Shown here piece after piece: positions 8,315-15,511 of a stretch of 18,192 nucleotides of DNA. Under the pieces are notes generated by a model. It was not told the origin of the DNA. It saw nothing but the letters and a program-made list of their open reading frames with translations, and did no database searches. Location: assembly GCA_910588505.1 (NCBI GenBank), contig CAJUPQ010000071.1, positions 1-18,192 of the forward strand, read 5' to 3'. The position numbers and the translations under genes were made by a program. The first letter of the stretch is position 1; each line of letters starts with the position of its first letter. This DNA comes from an uncultured Hungatella sp. (GTDB taxonomy: Bacteria; Bacillota; Clostridia; Lachnospirales; Lachnospiraceae).

Positions 8315-9520
8315 TCACCCTTTATACTTCCCTATCTTATAACTTCCCGGTATGACAGCTTCCCCCGGTCCGTTCTCATCTGTATAGTCCAGTACATATG
8401 CGTCCTGACGGACCGCGATGATACAGTTATTCATAGACGCTTTGTCTACGTCTTCATAGAAAACAAGATCATCCACATACTCATAATCCCCGTCCGTCAG
8501 TTTTTGTCCCGGTTTGAACCGGATCTTTCTAAGCCCGCACGCTGCAAGGAAATCCCCCATCAGACCAGCCACCGATTCCTGGGACAATCCCTTGACCACC
8601 GACTGGCTAAACACCTTAACCACCTCACCAGCCAGCTTTTCCGAACCAAATCTTTTTTCGTCCATCTTTTTTGACAGACTCTCCAGCTTCTTCTGACACT
8701 TATCCAACAGCCTGCGGTAAATATCCAGACTTTCATCGGTCCCACACGCCTGTTCCAAAGTCTGCCCAAGCTTTGTACACTGTATCATACACGTTTCCAG
8801 AGCCCGTTTATTCTCCGAGGGATCCTCGGTAAAAACAGGGGTCAGGACCGGTATAGGGGCTGGGTCATGTACAAACTCTTCGACTGCGGCCGCAGCTTCA
8901 GAAACTGCCCTGGATGGATCCGGATCACTCCTCCCATCCAGTGTCTCCGGCTTCCATTCCCCCACCCCTGGCTGTCTGGGAACCTGGGGCGCGGATGCCG
9001 AAATCGGCGCCTGCTCTGATGGCTGCCCACCGTCGGAAACCGGCCATGACACAGGGGCTTTGGGAACAGGCTGAAACGGCATCTGATAAGGATACTGTAC
9101 CAACGGCATTGATGTCATCTGGGCGCTGTTTTGATCCAACTTCTCCATCCTCTCCTGAATCTCCTTAACAGAATCGTTTAGAGATCCTATGGCAAGGATT
9201 AGTTGGGACATCTGTTTGATAAGCTGCTGGTTTTCCGTTCTGGACTGTTTCAGATCTCTTTTCAGTTCCTCTATAGTCTCCCTGTCCGCCATGCCTTTAG
9301 GGACGGATTCCATAACTTGCTCTAGCCCCAGGGATATCTCCCCGAAGCGCCGATCAAACTCAGACCTTAGCTCTCCTGCCCCCTTTCTTATCTGTTCATC
9401 CGCCCTTCCCATGATCTGACCAACATATGCGTTCAACATGTCTTCTATATCTTCCCGCAGCTGCTCCATCCGCTCATCGATCAGCTGCTCCTGCTGCCTT
9501 CTGAAAAAACCAAATAACAT
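8315..9520 (-). CDS. Coiled-coil protein with GrpE-like C-terminal domain
   Basis: This 401-residue protein has four parts: an N-terminal coiled coil (about 10-130, with regular Leu/Ile spacing and an ERMEQLREDIEDML start), a Pro/Gln/Ser/Ala-rich flexible linker (135-235), a helical segment (236-325), and a C-terminal beta domain (324-401) containing CGLRKIRFKPGQKLTDGDYEY and EAVIPGSYK. The last two parts align without gaps over 27 residues with the preceding gene's product (8 identities plus many conservative changes). They resemble the GrpE body: long dimer helix, then small beta domain. I infer a nucleotide-exchange or scaffolding partner for Hsp70 B, whose gene follows directly. The ATG at 9520 has AAGGAGG five bases upstream, starting just after the preceding TAG. 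The linker suggests it tethers two modules, for example chaperone and injection-system part. No signal peptide. Confidence 0.6.
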   Translation of the reverse strand: MLFGFFRRQQEQLIDERMEQLREDIEDMLNAYVGQIMGRADEQIRKGAGELRSEFDRRFGEISLGLEQVMESVPKGMADRETIEELKRDLKQSRTENQQLIKQMSQLILAIGSLNDSVKEIQERMEKLDQNSAQMTSMPLVQYPYQMPFQPVPKAPVSWPVSDGGQPSEQAPISASAPQVPRQPGVGEWKPETLDGRSDPDPSRAVSEAAAAVEEFVHDPAPIPVLTPVFTEDPSENKRALETCMIQCTKLGQTLEQACGTDESLDIYRRLLDKCQKKLESLSKKMDEKRFGSEKLAGEVVKVFSQSVVKGLSQESVAGLMGDFLAACGLRKIRFKPGQKLTDGDYEYVDDLVFYEDVDKASMNNCIIAVRQDAYVLDYTDENGPGEAVIPGSYKIGKYKG

Positions 9521-9532
9521 CTGCCCCTCCTT

Positions 9533-10264
9533 CTATATCCCATCCCTGCAGCAATAGTACCTGCATTTTCCCGGGATGTATACGGCTTCCGGCTCCTCCT
9601 CATCCTCCGACACATACCAGATGGAAAAGACAGGATGAATCATCTCAATGACTTGATACTCTTTCTCCCTGTCATCCGTATTCACCTGGTATGCCTGCAG
9701 CGTATCAAGATCAAGATAGTCCAGGTCGTCATCCGACATGCGGTAACCTTTCGCAAAGGATCTTGTTCCAATCCCCCACCTGGCTATATGCCGTTCCAGG
9801 ATCGGTCCGCATTGGCCCATATCCCAGACTTTTAACAGTGTCTGCCTTAAAACTTTGTTCAGTCTCTTGGCCGTCTTCTCTCCTTTTGCCAGCATATCTC
9901 GCTTTTCCAGAAGCAGGCTTACTTTTTCCCCAAACTGGCCCACACATTTATAATATGCTTCCGTCTCTCTTTGCTCCGGATACGCCTTCCTAAGCTCCCG
10001 ACCCATATCGGAAAAATCCTCCAGGATCCTTTGAAGCGCCGCCTCATTATAGCTGGCATCATCCCGAAACACGATCCTTTCCGGTTCTTTAACCGGCTCC
10101 GGCTTTTTGGGAGGTTCCTCCAAAACCGCTTTGATGGGGTCCACAATTCTCTCGATTTTGGGAGAACCATACTTTTTTTCCTTCTGTTGGATGAACCATT
10201 GGACGAAAGGTATTTTTGTGTACCGCTTTTCCAGCCTTTCAACCAAATCCTTTAATCGTTCCAT
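9533..10264 (-). CDS. Putative GrpE-like Hsp70 cofactor 1
   Basis: A 243-residue protein that starts at an ATG overlapping the Hsp70 A stop codon (TGATG). A TTG three bases upstream is an alternative. Residues 1-50 are helical and basic, followed by a Pro/Lys/Glu linker (51-62) and a long helical stretch (68-160). The C-terminal part (159-243) contains WGIGTRSFAKGYRMSDDDLDY and later EAVYIPG. This recalls the GrpE beta domain, which has a glycine-hydrophobic start, a G..FDP..HEAV-like turn, and a closing strand pair. The next gene carries the same C-terminal domain. GrpE proteins release ADP from Hsp70, so a partner role for Hsp70 A is attractive given the one-base overlap. The similarity is weak and judged by eye. 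The end of the chain has a cysteine cluster (CRYYCC). An unrelated adaptor or scaffold is possible. Confidence 0.55.
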   Translation of the reverse strand: MERLKDLVERLEKRYTKIPFVQWFIQQKEKKYGSPKIERIVDPIKAVLEEPPKKPEPVKEPERIVFRDDASYNEAALQRILEDFSDMGRELRKAYPEQRETEAYYKCVGQFGEKVSLLLEKRDMLAKGEKTAKRLNKVLRQTLLKVWDMGQCGPILERHIARWGIGTRSFAKGYRMSDDDLDYLDLDTLQAYQVNTDDREKEYQVIEMIHPVFSIWYVSEDEEEPEAVYIPGKCRYYCCRDGI

Positions 10265-11850
10265 CAATACAGATTTCCCCCTTTTGTAACCGTCAGATGT
10301 TCCGCCTTAACGGTCTGACCTAACTGATCTTTTATCTTTGCTGTTACCTCCGGCGTGCCGTCCGCGCTGATACAGAAGGTAACCTCCAGAGAAAGCCCGG
10401 GTAGGGACGGGATCCCCCCAATGGTCAATTCGCTTACCAGGTTAATCCCCTCGTCATCAATCTTCTTTGCATCCGGGTAATTCTTTACATCTTTTTCATA
10501 ATACTCAATGGTCACTTCGTTCTGATCCTGCCGCGCCAGATAAAATACCTGCGTTCCAAAACAGGGCAGTTTCTCCCCCGCCCGTATTACCGGCTCAAAC
10601 AGATCCAGCCTGGCTCCCCGGATCAGCCTGGTGCCAATCTCAAACCGGGTCTTCTCCTCCACCTTCAGCTCTACGCTGGCCAGCTTGGCCGCCCCTCTTG
10701 AGATCAGCGTGGAAGACTCACCGGCCACGCCTACCAGACCTTTTAACACGTCGTTTTCTGCCAGTTTCTCCCGGATAAGCCGGATCTGAGAACTTCCCCC
10801 GGCCAACACCACCTGATCAATCCGGGCCACATCCCCCCGGCTCATGGCCTCCCTAAGAACCCTCCCTGTCAGATCCACGGTTTTCTGAATATCTGGTTCA
10901 ATGATCGCGTAAAACTGCTCCAGATCCATCTCCACGTTGATCAGCTTCGGATCGCTGTCATTATCAAAGTAAAACCGGATGGTCTGCTCCGCCTCGTCTT
11001 CCTCCAAAAATTCAAGCTTCATATCCTCCGCGGCCTGAAAGACCTCATTGCGGTTACAGATAAACCGATCCTCGCTAAGCTCATAGTCCTCCTCTGAATA
11101 ATGATCCGCCTCATCTTCATCAAAGGGATAGTCTCTGTCCGTCTCATCCAGGCAAAATTCCCACAGCCTTTCGGCGATCTTTTCCGTAAGCCGGTTTCCT
11201 CCCAGTCTCTTATCTCCGTCTGTGGCGATCTCCGTGTAGATATCCCCTAATTTACAGATAAGAGATACATCGAAAGTCCCGCCGCCAAAATCATAAACCA
11301 GTATAGACTCCCCATCCTCGCAGTTTTCATCCTGATAAGCCACTGCAGCCGCCGTAGGCTCCGCCGCGATCTTGATATCGGAAAATCCTGCCTGGCTTGC
11401 CGCCTTCACAATGGCCTCTTTGACGGCGAATTTTTCTTCCGGGTCAAACTGCGCCGGCACTGTGATAACCGCCTTGTCAATGGTGCCTTCCTTTTCGCCA
11501 AATTCTGTTAAAAGCTTTGGCTGGATGATCTGTATCAGCTTATTTAAGAACAGCTGCGCCGCCTTCACAGGCTTTACCGTAAAACGATCCCCGTTGGCGG
11601 CCACCACCTTATACTTTTTCGTGGGGTCTGTAAAAAACAGCTTAAAATTCCGAACCATGCCCTCCGGCCTGATCCTGCCATTTACTGCGGCCCTGCTGCC
11701 AATAATATACTCATCCTCTGAAAGGAAGTACAAAACCGTTGGGATCAGGTATCCCTTCTCCAGTTTCATAGCCCTGGCATAACCGTTCTTATCAATATAG
11801 CTGACCTCTGTTGTGGTCGTGCCGAAATCAATCCCTATCTCTTTCCCCAT
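10264..11850 (-). CDS. Hsp70-family ATPase A (lidless, DnaK-like)
   Basis: This 528-residue protein is a clear Hsp70. The nucleotide-binding domain covers residues 3-395: phosphate-1 IGIDFGTTTTEV (5-16), the catalytic lysine in NFKLFF at K70, AEPTAAAVAY (163-172), phosphate-2 VYDFGGGTFDVS (185-196), and adenosine motif LAGGSSQI (349-356). A short linker leads to a beta substrate-binding domain at about 405-528, with the usual GGIPSLPGLSLEVTF (478-492) and DGTPEVTAK pattern. The chain ends there. The helical lid (about 100 residues in DnaK) and any acidic C-terminal tail are missing. Residues 228-300 carry an acidic insertion rich in Asp and Glu. ATG at 11850 with GGAG seven bases upstream; 18 bases after the preceding stop. 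The operon context suggests a dedicated chaperone for injection-system parts rather than general folding. Family certain, client inferred. Confidence 0.93.
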   Translation of the reverse strand: MGKEIGIDFGTTTTEVSYIDKNGYARAMKLEKGYLIPTVLYFLSEDEYIIGSRAAVNGRIRPEGMVRNFKLFFTDPTKKYKVVAANGDRFTVKPVKAAQLFLNKLIQIIQPKLLTEFGEKEGTIDKAVITVPAQFDPEEKFAVKEAIVKAASQAGFSDIKIAAEPTAAAVAYQDENCEDGESILVYDFGGGTFDVSLICKLGDIYTEIATDGDKRLGGNRLTEKIAERLWEFCLDETDRDYPFDEDEADHYSEEDYELSEDRFICNRNEVFQAAEDMKLEFLEEDEAEQTIRFYFDNDSDPKLINVEMDLEQFYAIIEPDIQKTVDLTGRVLREAMSRGDVARIDQVVLAGGSSQIRLIREKLAENDVLKGLVGVAGESSTLISRGAAKLASVELKVEEKTRFEIGTRLIRGARLDLFEPVIRAGEKLPCFGTQVFYLARQDQNEVTIEYYEKDVKNYPDAKKIDDEGINLVSELTIGGIPSLPGLSLEVTFCISADGTPEVTAKIKDQLGQTVKAEHLTVTKGGNLY

Positions 11851-11868
11851 TGTCTCTCTCCCGTTTTC

Positions 11869-12528
11869 TTAAAGGATCTGCAAGTTGCCGATCCTCATCG
11901 TACTGTCACAGCCGATAATGCCGAAATGCCTTCTCCACACTGGTTCAATCTCCATCCAGTAGTCAAGAAACAGATCTTTCCACAATTCATACACTTCCTC
12001 ACAAGTACATCCGCCGTCTTCCCCGCTTTTATCGCCTCTCGCCGCCGGGATAAAGATCAGCAGACAGCGGCTTTTGCAGGAATAATACAGGATTCCGCCT
12101 AACAGTTCACAGGCAGCCTCAAAAGCATATCCTTTTCTGCCCTGGCTCACCCGCCTTTTTTCCATATATTTTAACACCACATATTTCTGATGCCTGCCAA
12201 GCTTTCCATACAGCGTCCTGATCCTGCTGCCATAGTATTCCTGAAGGATCATCTCTTCCTGCATGCCCATGGAGATATCCTGCTTCGTCACACCTGACAG
12301 AAAATCATAGTTGGCAAGGATATGAAACAGCAGGGATACGGCCTCTTTCTCCCCATCCTTGCCCTCCCTATGCCTCTCCAGCCTGGAAAAGATATGGCCA
12401 AACCGAAACAGTCCGTTGACCTCACGCTCCCTGGAATGGACGCTTAAACATTCCGCATAGGGAGAAAACTCCTTCTCTGCCAGGCAGTAGGTAAGATCCA
12501 CGGAATATCCGTCCCAAAGATAACTCAA
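11869..12528 (-). CDS. Unrecognised 219-aa protein coupled to the putative baseplate gene
   Basis: I do not recognise this protein. I chose the TTG at 12528 because AAGGAGG lies six bases upstream and the start overlaps the previous stop as TTGA. The longest frame opens at a GTG at 12582 that lacks a ribosome site. The product is about 219 residues, mixed helical, with aromatic and arginine-rich stretches in the middle (GKLGRHQKYVVLKYMEKRR), a small-residue and cysteine-containing segment (CELLGGILYYSCKSRCLLIF), and a short C-terminal strand ending MRIGNLQIL. The hydrophobic CELLGG...LLIF stretch carries Lys and Arg and is not a convincing membrane helix. It is the last gene before the Hsp70 block and probably belongs with the injection-system structural genes, perhaps as a small baseplate or adaptor subunit. 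Function unknown. Confidence 0.6.
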   Translation of the reverse strand: MSYLWDGYSVDLTYCLAEKEFSPYAECLSVHSREREVNGLFRFGHIFSRLERHREGKDGEKEAVSLLFHILANYDFLSGVTKQDISMGMQEEMILQEYYGSRIRTLYGKLGRHQKYVVLKYMEKRRVSQGRKGYAFEAACELLGGILYYSCKSRCLLIFIPAARGDKSGEDGGCTCEEVYELWKDLFLDYWMEIEPVWRRHFGIIGCDSTMRIGNLQIL

Positions 12529-13832
12529 CGATATCCTCCTTTCCAGGCAATATCCGGGTACATGGCTCCAAGATAACCGCACAGATAGTCAATATAATCG
12601 TCTGCGAAAAGGGACTTCTCCTTGTTGTGAAAATAGAGATACACCCTCCCTTTCCCCTTGAGACAAAGGGACTCCATAGAACCATAAGCGCTTTTCTCTC
12701 TATAAGCTTCATATTCCCTGTAATCCGAAAGCGGTTCCGTCGATATTCTTTCCAACTCCATCCCCAGCTGCGCTCCATGCTGTTTTACTGCAAACCATAT
12801 ATCTCCTTCACTCCTTAACCGGACTTTGATCTCCTGCTCCAATCCCCCTGCCCTTTTCTCATTCCCTGTATGGCTGTTGGAAAAACAGCGCGGATTTTTA
12901 GGTATCTTCTGAATGTCCTTCACAGTGATCTTGGCAAATCTGCCTGTATAGCTATTGGTATATTGAAACCGGATCTTATCGTTCTCCCGATACACATGAA
13001 ACAGCGAAACATCCTTTTCCAGAGGCGCAATATATTGGTTCTGCCCGCACCCGTCAAAGGTGTAGATGTAATGCTTCTCCTGCCCCGCAAGGCTCCCCTT
13101 TTGGCTGCGCATATCCAGATCCTGGTCCTGAAGCTTCACATTCCACGCCAGCTCTCTGCCTGTAAGCAGGATCTTATCCAATCCGTTTTTCTCCAAATGC
13201 AAATCTGCCTGCTCTATGCGATCCACATCGTCCAAAGCCAGCCCATCAACTGCCTGGATTGTTACAAGCCTTCTTGAATAAGGCGAAAAAATAACAGGCG
13301 CCGTAATCCCGTACAATTCCCCGCAGTATCTTAAGACCCTCTCCTTGTTCAGCAGTTTATCTGAAAAAAGAAGCTGGTAGCCAAATCTGGCTTCTCTTTT
13401 GTCCCGATATCGAACGCTTCCCTCATAGACAGCGCCGCTTTCTGTCAGCAGACAAAAATCCCTGTAACTGCATTCCAGAAACCCGTGCCCTAAAAGAATC
13501 CTGTCCTCATTTTTATTCAGCTTTCGAAGGGAACCGGGATCAATCGCCGTGTTTGCCATGGAAATTAAAGCCTTGTCCATCCGACAGAATCCTGCCTGTT
13601 CCAATTCCTCCATCTGGCCTTTTTCAGTCAAAACCGTCATTACCGTTCCCAACGATCTCTCCGGCTTGTAAAACTCCTGACAAACCCGCTGCCTGATCAG
13701 CCCCATTTGCTCCTTTGTATATTCCTGCACGCAGTCCACCAACTCCAGCAAAAAACCTGAATTTTTATAACTGCCTGCCCTTATTCTCTCACTTAACTCA
13801 TCAAATTTTGTAAATTCCATCCCTATCCCCAT
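12525..13832 (-). CDS. Unrecognised protein, possible baseplate component
   Basis: I do not recognise this 435-residue protein. The first 120 residues are mostly helical, and the rest alternates short strands and loops. Three tracts read like beta-sandwich segments: residues about 140-185, about 275-320 (YIAPLEKDVSLFHVYRENDK, then FQYTNSYTGRFAKITV), and about 340-370. There is no signal peptide, membrane segment, ATPase motif or catalytic signature. It directly follows the spike gene, where phage and type VI loci usually place baseplate wedge genes (gp6/TssF-like), so a structural baseplate role is the natural guess. I could not match it to TssF, TssG, TssK or gp25 signatures. The ATG at 13832 overlaps the preceding stop (TAATG). 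An in-frame ATG at 13820 follows a G-rich stretch and is an alternative start. Its TGA stop overlaps the next gene's TTG start, so the two are tightly coupled. Confidence 0.6.
   Translation of the reverse strand: MGIGMEFTKFDELSERIRAGSYKNSGFLLELVDCVQEYTKEQMGLIRQRVCQEFYKPERSLGTVMTVLTEKGQMEELEQAGFCRMDKALISMANTAIDPGSLRKLNKNEDRILLGHGFLECSYRDFCLLTESGAVYEGSVRYRDKREARFGYQLLFSDKLLNKERVLRYCGELYGITAPVIFSPYSRRLVTIQAVDGLALDDVDRIEQADLHLEKNGLDKILLTGRELAWNVKLQDQDLDMRSQKGSLAGQEKHYIYTFDGCGQNQYIAPLEKDVSLFHVYRENDKIRFQYTNSYTGRFAKITVKDIQKIPKNPRCFSNSHTGNEKRAGGLEQEIKVRLRSEGDIWFAVKQHGAQLGMELERISTEPLSDYREYEAYREKSAYGSMESLCLKGKGRVYLYFHNKEKSLFADDYIDYLCGYLGAMYPDIAWKGGYR
12535..12540 (-). promoter_or_regulatory. Ribosome binding site that sets a TTG start
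   Basis: AAGGAGG reads on the minus strand here, with AGGAGG at 12540-12535, and stands six bases before a TTG at 12528-12526. The site lies within the last codons of the upstream gene. It moves the start of the following gene 54 bases downstream of the longest open frame (a GTG at 12582), and creates a four-base TTGA start-stop overlap. Confidence 0.8.
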
Positions 13833-15061
13833 TAATTAATCTCAACCGTCCGTCCGGTAACCACCACCTTATCCTTTCTTACCTGGATGGCGCTGGCGCC
13901 TGCGCGTATCAGCAGACCCTTCTCCCCAAAACAGATGCTTCTTCCTCTCCCATCAACGATGCGCTTCTCATCAACATTCCGATACGCTTCCGAAATGGCC
14001 TTTGTTCTTCTGACTCCCGTAACCAGAAATTCTCTCCCGTCCCACAAAACATCCACCAGATCGCCTTTGTCCGGAATGAACAGAATGCCTCCTTGATCTC
14101 CTGCGTAAACAGCAGCCACACAGATCCAGAGCCTGTCATCATCCGCAATATCCTCCACAGATTGGCTGTTAAAATCCACCTGGACTCTTCCCCTGTTTTC
14201 CGGATCCCGATTATCCGTCACTGTCCCGGTAAAATGGCCCACCGGATGCTGCCTGGTTCCCGTTTTCTGCCATAAACTCCCGGTTTCCATCCGGCGGCTT
14301 GCCAGGTACTCATACCGGTACTCCTGTCCCTGTTTATCGATATTTACCTCCTCTATCGTGTACCGTTTCCCTCTGATTTTAACCTGCCTGCCAATGTCCA
14401 GACTCCTTAAGCCGTCCCACTGCCTAACAACCCGGAAATAGAGCCTTTCCTCGTCAAAACATAACTCCCTTTCCAGCACCATAAGATCCGCCGCATCAAG
14501 TTCTATGGCAAACGCGCCTCTCCTATCCCCTATGCGAACCTGCCAGATTCCGTCGCTTTCATCATCAATCCACACTGATGCATCCATCTGGGAAGCGACC
14601 CGGCAGAGAAACTCCATATCTGTCTCACCAATCTGCAAAAAGGGCTGCTCCAGCCTGATCTCCCTAAGGTCTTCCTTTAAACATATGATTTGAAATTCCT
14701 GGTCCCGGCATATGTATTCAAAAATATCCCGGCAGGTCTTTTCCCTGCTCTGAAAGATCCTTGTGCGTATGTCTTTTTCCAGCATGACGGATCTGGAGAT
14801 GATGGAGACAGAGATCCGGTCCTCGCTGTAACCTTCCATGCACTTAACGCTCTGTAAGATTCCGGTCATCAAAAGCGCGTCCATAGGCGGCGTGTCCGTA
14901 TCCGGACAGTCATATACATTTATGGTTCCCGAAAACAATTCATCACCTACATCACAGGTTCCTTTCCCTGCCGTAAAGGTACACACCGAATGGGCATTTT
15001 TCTGTTTCCGCAAATGAAATTCCCGAAATCCGTCTATCTCCCGAAAGCCTGTCACCATCAT
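13832..15061 (-). CDS. VgrG-like spike protein (gp27-gp5 type)
   Basis: This 409-residue protein matches the layout of VgrG / phage late control D plus baseplate assembly V. Residues 1-260 form the gp27-like base, including LQIGETDMEFLCRVASQMDA (142-161), which corresponds to the VgrG motif in which an ETD-type triad precedes FL.R.A. Residues 272-350 are a gp5-type OB fold starting HFTGTVTDNRDPENRGRVQV (276-295), with the usual DP..RGRV core, then DKGDLVDVLW and the FLVTG strand. The last 60 residues give a short beta-rich stem (ICFGEKGLLIRAG, VTGRTVEIN) that should trimerise into a brief needle. No effector domain follows. The protein is shorter than typical type VI VgrG and closer to phage or extracellular CIS spikes. 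The start ATG at 15061 follows TAAGGAG at a long 11-base spacing. The stop TAA shares a base with the next ATG (TAATG). Confidence in the family is high. Confidence 0.87.
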   Translation of the reverse strand: MMVTGFREIDGFREFHLRKQKNAHSVCTFTAGKGTCDVGDELFSGTINVYDCPDTDTPPMDALLMTGILQSVKCMEGYSEDRISVSIISRSVMLEKDIRTRIFQSREKTCRDIFEYICRDQEFQIICLKEDLREIRLEQPFLQIGETDMEFLCRVASQMDASVWIDDESDGIWQVRIGDRRGAFAIELDAADLMVLERELCFDEERLYFRVVRQWDGLRSLDIGRQVKIRGKRYTIEEVNIDKQGQEYRYEYLASRRMETGSLWQKTGTRQHPVGHFTGTVTDNRDPENRGRVQVDFNSQSVEDIADDDRLWICVAAVYAGDQGGILFIPDKGDLVDVLWDGREFLVTGVRRTKAISEAYRNVDEKRIVDGRGRSICFGEKGLLIRAGASAIQVRKDKVVVTGRTVEIN

Positions 15062-15076
15062 GATCCATCTGTCTCC

Positions 15077-15496
15077 TTAAACCGAACCGACCTTGATCCC
15101 GCCCAGATTGTCCTTTCTCTGGGCAACCACCAGTTCAAAAGTATTCTCCCCTTTCATCCCAAATATCTCTATGTAATCAATACAGAATACCATATCCATC
15201 CGGTATGTCCGAAGCGTCTCTCCTCCTGTTGCCAGAGTGATGGACATTTCCCTGTATACTTTTTCTCTCTTCTTATCCAGAGACCAGAGGGCCAGCATCC
15301 TTGTGTCCTCCTTATTTTCCGGCGTGATATTCCCGGTAATAACCACCTTATTGATCACATTTTCCGAGCGGTCCTTCACGTCCTCTTCCACGGTATCGAT
15401 CTTAAATTCCACAGTCTTAATGGTCTTTTCATCCAGCACAATAGGCTCTCCATCGATCTGTGAAATCTCTACCTCAAATCCTGTTCTCTCGTTCAT
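15077..15496 (-). CDS. Hcp/phage tail-tube-like protein
   Basis: This 139-residue protein is predicted to be almost all beta strand with one short helix, in the size range of Hcp and phage tail-tube proteins. The pattern fits a tube monomer: a first strand (FEVEISQIDGEPI), an exposed VEFKIDTVEEDVKDRS loop region, a central ITGNI strand, a short helix (TRMLALWSL), then paired strands ending in TYRMDMVFCIDYIEIFG and FELVVAQRK. In contractile systems such proteins stack as hexameric rings to form the inner tube that carries the tip and spike. It sits between the sheath candidate and the VgrG-like spike, the same order seen in many phage-tail and type VI loci. The ATG at 15496 is set by AGGAGG nine bases upstream, and the TAA stop is embedded in TTTAAGGAG, the ribosome site of the next gene. 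The family is inferred from fold pattern and context. Confidence 0.65.
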   Translation of the reverse strand: MNERTGFEVEISQIDGEPIVLDEKTIKTVEFKIDTVEEDVKDRSENVINKVVITGNITPENKEDTRMLALWSLDKKREKVYREMSITLATGGETLRTYRMDMVFCIDYIEIFGMKGENTFELVVAQRKDNLGGIKVGSV

Positions 15497-15505
15497 GGGT
15501 TCCGT

Positions 15506-15511
15506 CCTCCT
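15506..15511 (-). promoter_or_regulatory. Ribosome binding site overlapping a stop codon
   Basis: On the minus strand AGGAGG occupies 15511-15506, nine bases before the ATG of the tube-like gene at 15496. The TAG stop of the 738-residue protein (15512-15510) reads straight into it as TAGGAGG, so a ribosome finishing the upstream gene uncovers or reuses this site. This supports the start choice and suggests linked expression of the sheath candidate and the tube protein. Confidence 0.8.

Noticed and set aside
3618..11850. Ordinary housekeeping dnaK-grpE-dnaJ locus
   Set aside because: Four divergent lidless ATPases, a VWA fusion, no J protein, no HrcA and linkage to spike and tip genes do not fit a heat-shock operon.
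12422..12778. Minus-strand frame overlapping the 435-aa and 219-aa genes
   Set aside because: Different frame over two well-supported genes with their own ribosome site and TTGA junction.
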